Source: SCGC-AAA252-I15 sp043822165 (GTDB taxonomy: Archaea; Altiarchaeota; Altiarchaeia; IMC4; SCGC-AAA252-I15). Taken from it: a stretch of 30,444 nucleotides of DNA. The DNA is taken from NCBI GenBank assembly GCA_043822165.1, contig JBDRCA010000161.1:1-30444 (forward strand). Reading direction: 5' to 3'. Both the position numbers and the translations under genes were made by a program. Shown here in pieces: positions 15,179-22,527 of the stretch. Position 1 is the first letter of the stretch, and the number at the start of each line of letters is the position of its first letter. A model generated the notes under the pieces. The model ran no database searches. It saw only the letters and a list, made by a program, of their open reading frames with translations, and was not told the DNA's origin.

Positions 15179-16517
15179 GACGCCGATGCGGGAGCAGGAC
15201 CCACAGAAGAGGGCAAGTAATTTCATGGAGGTCGCGCTGGGATACGAGCCGGATGAAGCTAGAGCAGAGGCTGCCCGCTGCATAGCTTGCGGCAAGTGCG
15301 TTCTGGGCTGTCCCGTCGGCATAGACATCCCAAAGTTCATAGAAGAGATAAAGGAGGGCGACTTCGAGAAAGCCTGCGAGACGATTAAAGCCGACAATTG
15401 CCTGCCAGCCGTCTGCGGGAGAGTGTGCCCGCAGGAAACACAGTGCGAACAACTATGCGTCATAGGCATAAAAGACGAGCCCGTCGCAATTGGGCGGCTT
15501 GAGAGGTTCGCCGCAGACTACGGTAAAGACGAGACAGTGAAACCCAAGGAAACCGGGAGAAAAATCGCAGTCATAGGCTCAGGGCCTGCGGGACTCACGT
15601 GCGCGGGCGAGCTAGCCAAGAGAGGCTACTTAGTCACAGTATTTGAGGCCTTGCACAAGCCGGGAGGAGTCCTAGTATACGGGATACCGGAGTTCAGGCT
15701 GCCAAAGAAGATTGTCGCCGAAGAGGTAGAGTACCTGAAAAAACTCGGCGTTGAAGTCAAAACTAACATGCTTGCCGGAAGAACCGTGAAAATCGACAGG
15801 CTCCTCGAAGACTTTAACGCAATCTTCATAGGAGTCGGCGCGGGTCTTCCGAACTTTTTGGGGATTCCCGGGGAAAACCTTATGGGAGTATACTCCGCCA
15901 ACGAATTCCTAATTCGCGTGAATCTAATGAAAGCCTACGACTTCCCAAACCATGACACGCCCGTGAAGATCGGCAGAAAAGTAGCGGTCGTCGGCGCCGG
16001 AAACGTCGCCATGGACTCGGCGCGCAGCGCCCTTCGCCTCGGCGCCGAGAAAGTCTACATAGTATACAGGCGCAGCCACGAGGAAATGCCGGCGAGAGCA
16101 GAAGAAGTCCACCACGCACAAGAGGAAGGAATCGAGTTTCACCTGCTGACCAACCCCGTTGAAATCATCGGCAAAGACGGGAAAGTCGCGGGCGTCCGCT
16201 GCATCAAAATGGAGCTCGGCGAACCGGATGAATCCGGTAGGCGCAGGCCAATCCCAATTGAAGGCTCTGAGTTTACCATCGAAGTCGATGAAGTAGTAGT
16301 CGCCATAGGACAGAGCCCGAACCCTCTCCTGCACCAGGCGACACCGGAACTTTCAGTCGACAAGAAAGGCAGGGTCGTGGTCGACGAGAATCTTGCGACA
16401 TCCATCCCCGGAGTCTACGCGGGCGGAGACATAGTATCAGGGGCGGCGACAGTCATCTCGGCGATGGGGCAGGGCAAGAATGCGGCGAAAGCAATAGACC
16501 GGTTCTTGTCTGCTTAA
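15171..16517 (+). CDS. nfnB: NfnB / GltD-like: NADPH-dependent oxidoreductase large subunit (Fe-S, FAD)
   Basis: This 448-residue protein has the GltD/NfnB/SudA architecture: an N-terminal iron-sulfur domain with 'CIACGKCVLGCPVGIDIPKF' and 'CLPAVCGRVCP' plus 'QCEQLCVIG', the FAD Rossmann motif GSGPAGLTCAGELAKRGY, the NADPH motif GAGNVAMDSARSALRLGA followed by 'YRRSHEEMPAR', and the C-terminal FAD motif 'TSIPGVYAGGDIVSGAATVI'. An RBS-like AAGGTGGG precedes the ATG by a few bases inside nfnA, and the genes overlap by 8 nt. Annotation pipelines often call this family glutamate synthase small chain. The adjacent NfnA makes Nfn the better call, but NADPH delivery to the glutamate synthase operon 3 kb away cannot be excluded. 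Confidence 0.9.
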   Translation: MPKTPMREQDPQKRASNFMEVALGYEPDEARAEAARCIACGKCVLGCPVGIDIPKFIEEIKEGDFEKACETIKADNCLPAVCGRVCPQETQCEQLCVIGIKDEPVAIGRLERFAADYGKDETVKPKETGRKIAVIGSGPAGLTCAGELAKRGYLVTVFEALHKPGGVLVYGIPEFRLPKKIVAEEVEYLKKLGVEVKTNMLAGRTVKIDRLLEDFNAIFIGVGAGLPNFLGIPGENLMGVYSANEFLIRVNLMKAYDFPNHDTPVKIGRKVAVVGAGNVAMDSARSALRLGAEKVYIVYRRSHEEMPARAEEVHHAQEEGIEFHLLTNPVEIIGKDGKVAGVRCIKMELGEPDESGRRRPIPIEGSEFTIEVDEVVVAIGQSPNPLLHQATPELSVDKKGRVVVDENLATSIPGVYAGGDIVSGAATVISAMGQGKNAAKAIDRFLSA

Positions 16518-16520
16518 ACG

Positions 16521-16916
16521 CTAGATTACTTTTCTTAGTGTTTCGGCAATCTTTACCAGCATCACGCACACGAAACCCCACGCTACGGGAAGCCACATTG
16601 GGATTCCCAGGAAACTCGGTTTAGTGTAAGCCCATGCACCGTGTTGTATCAGTATTATTTCCACTGATGAGCCTATGATTGCGCCGACCGTGAAATGTAT
16701 GAGATAAACTTTTTTAAGGCGCAGTAAATGAAACGATAACGCGAGCAAGAGCGCTAATATTGCTGTTAGTAGGGTGGTGTTTCCCCATGTTTGAGTCATA
16801 AGGAAAACACCTACGAGGATTATGGATAACTCCTTGGATAAATCCGCGAATACCCGTTTAGTCACGGTTAAGAATGGTATGAAAAAAATAAAAAAAGATG
16901 TGGGAGGGCGGACCAT
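16521..16916 (-). CDS. Small integral membrane protein of unknown function
   Basis: The product is 131 residues if it starts at ATG 16916. A GTG at 16925 is also in frame, but GGTGG lies 5 nt before the ATG and makes it the better start. It is almost entirely hydrophobic, with four predicted helices. The most conserved-looking part is near the C terminus: GAWAY, then 'PSFLGIPMWLPVAWG', an aromatic/proline pattern seen in small uncharacterised membrane proteins. It follows the FMN glutamate-synthase-like gene by 28 nt on the same strand and probably shares its transcript. It converges with nfnB, stop codons 3 nt apart. I do not recognise a named family and assign no function. Confidence 0.65.
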   Translation of the reverse strand: MVRPPTSFFIFFIPFLTVTKRVFADLSKELSIILVGVFLMTQTWGNTTLLTAILALLLALSFHLLRLKKVYLIHFTVGAIIGSSVEIILIQHGAWAYTKPSFLGIPMWLPVAWGFVCVMLVKIAETLRKVI

Positions 16917-16944
16917 GTAATCCACCCTTTTCTTAGGTCTGGCC

Positions 16945-18534
16945 TTACTCGTCGAGGATTGCTTCAGCCTTGTCCAAGTAGCTTTCCGTGACGTAATGGA
17001 TGCCTGTCACATCGGCTGCCTCGCGGGATAACGCGAAGATGTCGTCACGGCTTATCACCGGCACGCTGAACCTTCTTGCTCCAGCCATAAGCTGCTGAAG
17101 ACCTACCTGGAGTTTCTGCACGGCACTGTAGACTCCGATAGCCCCCAAGGGGATATCCTTCATGTCTTTGCCGTATTTTTCCTTGAGCTCCTCGTAGGCT
17201 ACGAAGATTTCCTCGGGCTTTGAGCCGTAGTCGGATACAGCCTTCGGAAGCTTTCCTTCCTTCAGCCACTTGCCGATGTTTTTGCCGACCATGCCGGGAA
17301 TCATAAGGCCTCTGCCCATGCACACCGCCTTCACGTATGGCGCGCCAAGAGCCAGTGCCTTGAAGATGTGGTCTTCAGTCGAAAGACCTCCGGCGAAAGC
17401 CAAATCAGGCACACGCATACCCTTTTTCCGAAGCTTTTCGGCGAAGTTGTAGCTCATGGAGTGCAGGTATATTGATGGAACACCCCACTCGTTCATCATG
17501 GGCCACGGGCTCATGCCGGTTCCGCCCGGCGCGCCGTCTATTGTCAACAAATCAACCTTTGCCTCGCTTGAATAGCGGATAGCCATGGCAAGCTCGGGCA
17601 GACCGTACGCGCCGGTCTTCAAAGTAATCCTCTTGAACCCCAAACCGCGCAGCCTGTCGACTTCCTCCATGAAGCCTTCCTTGGTAACAAATCCTAAGCG
17701 GCTGTGGCGCTCAAACTCTTTTATTGCACCGTCCTTGAACGCAGCCTGAACGGCATCGTCCTCGGGATCAGGCGTCACAATATAACCGCGCTTTTTCAAC
17801 TCCAACGCACGCTCAATTGAGTTAACCTTGATTTCCCCGCCGATGCATTTCGCGCCCTGACCCCATTTGAGCTCGATGGTGTCCAGGTTGTGCTTGCTTG
17901 AAACGTACTCGGCAACTCCTAGGCGAGTGTCCTCCACGTTCATTTGAACGAGGATTTCACCGTATCCCTCATGGAATTTATTGTAGGTCTCTATTCGGCG
18001 ATCCATGTCGGGTGCTTCCTTCACCTTCTTGTTCGCGTCAATCTTCAGCTTCGGGTCAATCCCGCAGACGTTTTCACCGCAAACAAGCGTGATACCTGAT
18101 ATTGCGGCGCCAATCGCGAAATGCTCCCAGTTCTTCCTAGCAATTTCTGTTGAGCCGAGCGCGCCAGTGAATACCGGGACTTTAAGCTTTACTTTCTTGT
18201 CCCAGCCGTATTCTGTCTCAGTGTCAACGTTAGGGAATCGCGCATCATCCGGGTCGGCTTTAAGGCCTTTCTTTAACCCAGTCGCGCCTACCGCGTACCC
18301 GTGTATGTTCAAGTGCGAGTAATCTATCGGGTAGTTTTTGTCCGCGCCCGCTGTAATATTGCCGAACGGGCCGGGATAGAGAAGCTCTCTTCCTCTGAAT
18401 GTAGAGAGCCATAGGTCGCATTTTCCGGTGCATCCGTCTAGGCATTTGGTGCAGATTCCGGACTGGGGCGCGACGTTTCGTGAACGGTTCACGGTCCCCA
18501 GGCATTCATTAGCGTTTGGTTGTCTCAAGTTCAT
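16945..18534 (-). CDS. Stand-alone FMN-binding glutamate-synthase-like protein
   Basis: This 529-residue protein matches the FMN/TIM-barrel domain of the glutamate synthase large subunit: 'ELKWGQGAKCIGGEIKV', 'LKTGAYGLPELAMAIRYSS', 'LTIDGAPGGTGMSPWPMMNE', 'FAGGLSTEDHIFKALALGA'. There is no glutaminase domain and no GXGXG domain. The cysteine cluster that binds the 3Fe-4S centre in true GltB is missing (only one Cys, in AVCMGRG). Instead it has an N-terminal set, C28, C31, C35, C39 (ICTKCLDGCTGKC), and a pair C152/C157 (CGENVCG). The start has a GGTGAT ribosome binding site 5 nt upstream. The neighbouring Lrp-type gene is upstream on the same strand. The family is often annotated as FMN-binding glutamate synthase family protein. 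The reaction is uncertain; an ammonia- or ferredoxin-dependent amination or another flavin reaction is possible. Confidence 0.88.
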   Translation of the reverse strand: MNLRQPNANECLGTVNRSRNVAPQSGICTKCLDGCTGKCDLWLSTFRGRELLYPGPFGNITAGADKNYPIDYSHLNIHGYAVGATGLKKGLKADPDDARFPNVDTETEYGWDKKVKLKVPVFTGALGSTEIARKNWEHFAIGAAISGITLVCGENVCGIDPKLKIDANKKVKEAPDMDRRIETYNKFHEGYGEILVQMNVEDTRLGVAEYVSSKHNLDTIELKWGQGAKCIGGEIKVNSIERALELKKRGYIVTPDPEDDAVQAAFKDGAIKEFERHSRLGFVTKEGFMEEVDRLRGLGFKRITLKTGAYGLPELAMAIRYSSEAKVDLLTIDGAPGGTGMSPWPMMNEWGVPSIYLHSMSYNFAEKLRKKGMRVPDLAFAGGLSTEDHIFKALALGAPYVKAVCMGRGLMIPGMVGKNIGKWLKEGKLPKAVSDYGSKPEEIFVAYEELKEKYGKDMKDIPLGAIGVYSAVQKLQVGLQQLMAGARRFSVPVISRDDIFALSREAADVTGIHYVTESYLDKAEAILDE

Positions 18535-18687
18535 GTTTCATCACCAGTTTTTTTATATTCCGAGGGATTTTGTTTCCCGTAATAAAAATATGGAGTTTGT
18601 TTTCAGAAGTTATTTGTCTTGGGGGGTTTATAAAAGAAACTTTTTTTCAGAGAGTGGTGTTTTACTAAATTTTTTGTTAGTCTGTTT

Positions 18688-19191
18688 TTATTTTGAGAAT
18701 CTTGAGCCTAGTTCTTGCGTGAGCAGTTTTTTTGCCGTGTTTTTTATGAGTCCGTTTCCTGAGAAGATGTATAGTCTTTTCAGTGTGCTTTTTTGTCCTC
18801 GTGTTTCCTGGCGTTTCTGGAAGTATTCTTCGAGTTCGTTTAAGTCTCTGAAGCCGTACATGACTATGTGGGTTACGTCTCCTTCAGGGATCTTTGAGTA
18901 TGTGATGATGTTGGGTTTTTCGAGTGATTGTCTTGCGTCTTCGTCCTTTTCCTGGTGGGTTGTGTCTGCAGTGTATGAGAATAGTGCGATTGCGAATGTT
19001 TTTATCCCTATTTCGGCAAAATTGGTTTCAGCCGAATATCCGGTGATTACTTGATCAGATTCTAGTCTGCGCCGTATTTTACCGACTGCTTGTGGGGTTA
19101 CGCCGATTTTTTTGGATATTTCAACATTTGTCTGGCTTGCGTTTTCGATAAGCAATTTAAGGACAAGTGTCTCGTTTTTGTTTAACTTCAT
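18688..19191 (-). CDS. Lrp/AsnC-type winged-helix transcriptional regulator
   Basis: This 167-residue protein opens with an AsnC-type helix-turn-helix: 'NETLVLKLLIENASQTNVEI', then SKKIGVTPQAVGKIRRRLES, the recognition helix region, then 'GYSAETNFAEIGIKTFAIAL' leading into an effector-like half. The C-terminal part is not a textbook RAM domain but has the usual alternating strands and helices. It lies between the FMN glutamate-synthase-like gene (same strand, 153 nt downstream) and the divergent glutamate synthase operon (306 nt upstream). That makes it a strong candidate for regulating nitrogen or amino-acid genes on both sides, and probably itself. Its own upstream region is very AT-rich. 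Ligand is unknown. Confidence 0.85.
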   Translation of the reverse strand: MKLNKNETLVLKLLIENASQTNVEISKKIGVTPQAVGKIRRRLESDQVITGYSAETNFAEIGIKTFAIALFSYTADTTHQEKDEDARQSLEKPNIITYSKIPEGDVTHIVMYGFRDLNELEEYFQKRQETRGQKSTLKRLYIFSGNGLIKNTAKKLLTQELGSRFSK

Positions 19192-19497
19192 TTTTTCATT
19201 GAAAACTGAGATTTTATCTAATTGTTAATTTGTATAATAAATTTTTCTTTAATAAATTTAATATTTATTATTGATTTCATTATTTAAATATCTTTCGGTC
19301 TTCTCAGAGTATTGATTTAGTATGTAAACCAGAGAATCCTGCATAAGTATTCTAGAAATTTTTTAGTTAATTTAATTTCAAAACAAAATTAAATTTTTGA
19401 TAAATTAACAATTTAATTTATAATATAAACTGAAACTATTAAATAGATATTAATATTAAACCAACTATTTTTATATAAGTAGTCCGTATTCTTGTTG
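19192..19497 (+). promoter_or_regulatory. AT-rich regulatory region between the Lrp-type gene and the glutamate synthase operon
   Basis: This 306-nt gap, with no gene, is far more AT-rich than its surroundings. It holds a TATA-like box TTATATAA at 19471-19478, about 25 nt before the ATG at 19498; a perfect 10-bp inverted repeat AATTTAATTT (19369-19378) and AAATTAAATT (19386-19395) with a 7-nt spacer; a second repeat TAAATT/AATTTA (19401-19406 and 19410-19415); and a TTCTAGAA palindrome (19350-19357). The repeats lie about 80-150 nt upstream of the glutaminase gene and could be operators for the Lrp-type regulator. A less AT-rich island at about 19291-19345 separates two AT blocks. I see no clear RNA gene. 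Confidence 0.5.
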
Positions 19498-20556
19498 ATG
19501 ACCCCAATAGAATCCAAAGAGATAAGCGGGTGCGGGCTCATCGGAATGATGAGCGAAAAGGCAAAGCCTATAGAAGGCAGAGAGATAGCCACTGCACTGA
19601 CCCACATGACTTTTAGGGGGAACGGCCTGGGGGCTGGATACGCAGGCTACGGCATATACCCGGACTTTGCCGACGCATACGCATTCCACATGATGTTCGA
19701 GAAAGAATCAGGGAAAGAGAAGACAGAATACTTCCTTAAGAAACGCTTTGAGATAGTAAACGAAGAAGAGATTCCGACCAGACACGTGGATTCAATAGAA
19801 GGGGAACCGATACTGTGGCGATACTTCCTAACACCCAAAGCCAAACAAAAAGACGAGAAAGAATTCATCAAAAACACGGTCATGGAAGTCAACGCAAACT
19901 TCAGGGGCTGCTTCGTCGCATCCTCTGGAAAAAACATGGGCGTATTCAAGGGAGTGGGACAACCAGAAGACATCGGAGAATACTACAAGATAAAAGAATA
20001 CAAAGCCCACACGTGGACGGGACACACCCGATTCCCCACAAACACGCCAGGCTGGTGGGGCGGAGCACATCCATTCAACATACTTGATCTTAGCGTCGTC
20101 CACAACGGGGAAATATCCTCCTACGGGATAAACAAGCGCTACCTAGAAACCCTCGGATACAAGTGCACGCTCGGAACCGACACGGAAGTCGTCGCATACC
20201 TTGTAGACATCCTGGCGAGAAAACACAAGATGCCGCTCGAATACGTGGCAAAAGCCTTGGCGCCCCCGTTTTGGAGCCAGATTGCCAGGATGGATGAGAG
20301 GCAACAGAAGATAATGGAGGCAATAAGATTAGCTTACGGCCCTGTTCTTCTGAACGGGCCGTTCTCGGTAATAGTCTCGTTTGCAGGCGGCATGATGGGC
20401 TTAAACGACAGGATAAAGCTTCGCCCCCTAGTAGCAGGGCGCAGAAAAGATACAGTGTATCTTGCAAGCGAGGAATCCGCGATAAGAGAGGTCTCCCCGA
20501 ACGCAGACGTGTGGTACCCTAAGGCAGGGGAACCCACAATATTCAGGTTAAAATAA
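19498..20556 (+). CDS. Glutamate synthase, glutaminase (class II amidotransferase) subunit
   Basis: This subunit hydrolyses glutamine and delivers ammonia to the FMN subunit. The 352-residue protein is a class II (Ntn-type) glutamine amidotransferase: SGCGLIGMMS with the nucleophile Cys12, then 'GHTRFPTNTPGWWGGAHPFN', 'VVHNGEISSYG', and 'GTDTEVVAYLVD'. Cys12 is not at the N terminus, so an 11-residue propeptide must be removed for activity, as in PurF and bacterial GltB. ATG 19498 is preferred to the in-frame TTGs at 19492 and 19495 because the TATA box lies about 25 nt before it and no ribosome binding site is present, so it is probably leaderless. It is the first gene of the operon; the FMN subunit starts 3 nt after its stop. 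Confidence 0.9.
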   Translation: MTPIESKEISGCGLIGMMSEKAKPIEGREIATALTHMTFRGNGLGAGYAGYGIYPDFADAYAFHMMFEKESGKEKTEYFLKKRFEIVNEEEIPTRHVDSIEGEPILWRYFLTPKAKQKDEKEFIKNTVMEVNANFRGCFVASSGKNMGVFKGVGQPEDIGEYYKIKEYKAHTWTGHTRFPTNTPGWWGGAHPFNILDLSVVHNGEISSYGINKRYLETLGYKCTLGTDTEVVAYLVDILARKHKMPLEYVAKALAPPFWSQIARMDERQQKIMEAIRLAYGPVLLNGPFSVIVSFAGGMMGLNDRIKLRPLVAGRRKDTVYLASEESAIREVSPNADVWYPKAGEPTIFRLK

Positions 20557-20559
20557 AAA

Positions 20560-22077
20560 ATGGCATTGAATCCAAGGCAATCAGACTTCATAGTAGAAAG
20601 AGACGAGGACAAATGCATTCAGTGCCAGGTCTGCGTGCGCCAGTGCGCAAACGATGTCCACTCATACGACGAGGAACTGGATAAAGTCCTGTGCGACCCT
20701 AAAGACTGCGCAGGATGCCAAAGATGCGTCGCACTTTGCCCCACAAAAGCAATCACCGTGCGGCCTAACACATCCGAGACAAGACCAAACGCCAACTTCA
20801 CGCACAACGCCATAAAAGACATCCAAAAACAAGCCGAACAAGGAGGAGTGCTTTTAACAGGCATGGGATGCGACAAAGCCTACAGGATATACTGGGACCA
20901 CATAGTCTTGAACGCCGCACAGGTCACGAACCCATCCATAGACCCCTTAAGGGAACCCATGGAGCTCAGAACGTTCATAGGCTCGAAACCGGATAAAATA
21001 GAGTTTTCAAATGGGGGCCAGCCAAGGCTTAAGACCAGGATTAGCCCGCAGGTTAGCATTGACACGCCAATCATGTTTTCTGCGATGAGCTTCGGCTCTA
21101 TAAGCTACAACGCACACCGCTCGCTTGCAAGGGCTGCGGAAGAGTTGGGGACACTCTACAATACTGGGGAGGGCGGCTTGCACAAGACTTTGTACAAGTA
21201 CTCTGACAACACGATTGTCCAGGTTGCTTCGGGAAGATTCGGTGTCACCGAGGAGTATCTTAACACGTCGGCGGCGATAGAGATAAAGATCGGCCAAGGC
21301 GCGAAACCAGGCATTGGCGGGCATCTTCCCGGCGAGAAGGTTTCAGCGGAAATAAGCGAGACTAGGATGATTCCAGAGGGGAGCGACGCCATATCCCCTG
21401 CACCCCACCACGACATATACAGTATCGAAGACTTAAAACAGCTCATCTACGCCTTAAAGGAGGCAAGTAGCTACGAGAAGCCTGTGGGAGTAAAGATTGC
21501 AGCAGTCCATAACGTGGCGGCAATAGCATCAGGCATGGTTCGCGCCGGCGCTGATTTCGTAAGCATAGACGGATTGCGAGGCGGGACTGGCGCCGCCCCC
21601 ACAGTAATACGCAACAACGTGGGGATACCAATCGAGCTTGCCACTGCCGCGGTCGATGATAGATTGAGGTCTGAGGGGATAAGGCACAAGGCTTCATTGT
21701 TTGTTGCCGGGGGTTTTAGGAACAGCGGCGACATCATCAAGGCGATTGCCTTGGGCGCGGACGCAGTATATATTGGGACGTCGGCTTTGATTGCGTTGGG
21801 CTGTCACGTGTGCCAGAAATGCTACACAGGAAAGTGCAACTGGGGTATTGCGACCCAGGACCCGTATCTCACCAAGAGGCTTAACCCCGACATAGGCAAG
21901 AGAAGATTAGTGAACCTTTTAGGTGCGTGGTCTCTTGAGATTAAGGAGATGATGGGTGGAATGGGCATTAACGCCATAGAGTCTTTGAGAGGGAACAGGG
22001 AGCATCTTCGCGGCGTGGGTTTGACGGAGCGTGAGCTCAGTATCTTGGGCATAAAGCATGCGGGTGAGGGCTGGTAG
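20560..22077 (+). CDS. gltB: Glutamate synthase, ferredoxin-FMN subunit (archaeal type)
   Basis: This subunit forms glutamate from 2-oxoglutarate and ammonia on FMN. The 505-residue protein is an archaeal fusion. Residues 1-65 are a two-cluster ferredoxin (C19, C22, C25, C29 and C50, C53, C56, C60). Residues about 90-505 are the FMN barrel with 'MFSAMSFGSISYNAHRSLAR', 'NTGEGG', 'EIKIGQGAKPGIGGHLPGEK' and 'SIDGLRGGTGAAPTVIRNN'. The iron-sulfur site near the FMN is CHVCQKCYTGKC at 415-426, ahead of 'NWGIATQDP'. The ferredoxin domain replaces the electron input that GltD provides in bacteria. It is flanked by the glutaminase subunit (3 nt upstream) and a HycB-like ferredoxin (3 nt downstream). 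Confidence 0.93.
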   Translation: MALNPRQSDFIVERDEDKCIQCQVCVRQCANDVHSYDEELDKVLCDPKDCAGCQRCVALCPTKAITVRPNTSETRPNANFTHNAIKDIQKQAEQGGVLLTGMGCDKAYRIYWDHIVLNAAQVTNPSIDPLREPMELRTFIGSKPDKIEFSNGGQPRLKTRISPQVSIDTPIMFSAMSFGSISYNAHRSLARAAEELGTLYNTGEGGLHKTLYKYSDNTIVQVASGRFGVTEEYLNTSAAIEIKIGQGAKPGIGGHLPGEKVSAEISETRMIPEGSDAISPAPHHDIYSIEDLKQLIYALKEASSYEKPVGVKIAAVHNVAAIASGMVRAGADFVSIDGLRGGTGAAPTVIRNNVGIPIELATAAVDDRLRSEGIRHKASLFVAGGFRNSGDIIKAIALGADAVYIGTSALIALGCHVCQKCYTGKCNWGIATQDPYLTKRLNPDIGKRRLVNLLGAWSLEIKEMMGGMGINAIESLRGNREHLRGVGLTERELSILGIKHAGEGW

Positions 22078-22080
22078 ACT

Positions 22081-22527
22081 ATGAAAAAGATTTACGCGAA
22101 CGAGGAGTTCTGTATTGGATGCAAATTGTGCGAAGTGTATTGTATTACGTCACACTCGAAGTCGGGCAACATTATTAAGGCTTATAAGGTGGAGCATCAG
22201 CCCGTGCCCCGATTGTTCGTCGAGGAGTCAGGGCACGTGTCTTTTGCGGTCCAGTGCAGGCACTGCGATGACGCTCCGTGCCTTGACGCCTGCATTACGG
22301 GCGCCATGCACAGGGACCCTGAGACGGGGGCAGTATTGTGCGACGAGGAAAAATGCGTGGGCTGCTGGATGTGCATCATGAGCTGCCCGTACGGCGTAAT
22401 CAACAGGAACGTGGCGGAAAAAAAGGTTGCCTCGAAATGCGATTTATGCGCCGCCGAGGACGCGCCCGCTTGTGTCGTGCACTGCCCAAACGAGGCGCTC
22501 GTCTACGAGGAGCGTGACGAAAAATGA
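22081..22527 (+). CDS. HycB/CooF-like ferredoxin with four 4Fe-4S clusters
   Basis: This 148-residue protein contains sixteen cluster cysteines in four groups: 'CIGCKLCEVYC', 'CRHCDDAPCLDAC', 'CVGCWMCIMSCP', and 'CDLCAAEDAPACVVHC'. This is the HycB/CooF/DmsB-type electron-transfer arrangement, with four 4Fe-4S clusters on one polypeptide. It sits between the FMN subunit and a flavoprotein in the glutamate synthase operon and overlaps the latter by 4 nt (ATGA), so it is the natural wire between the flavoprotein and GltB. No membrane anchor or Tat signal is present, so it is cytoplasmic. Confidence 0.9.
   Translation: MKKIYANEEFCIGCKLCEVYCITSHSKSGNIIKAYKVEHQPVPRLFVEESGHVSFAVQCRHCDDAPCLDACITGAMHRDPETGAVLCDEEKCVGCWMCIMSCPYGVINRNVAEKKVASKCDLCAAEDAPACVVHCPNEALVYEERDEK

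Noticed and set aside
19192..19497. Small RNA or riboswitch in the AT-rich gap
   Set aside because: No conserved RNA motif or stable GC stem is visible; the repeats are A/T only and are better explained as DNA operators or chance.
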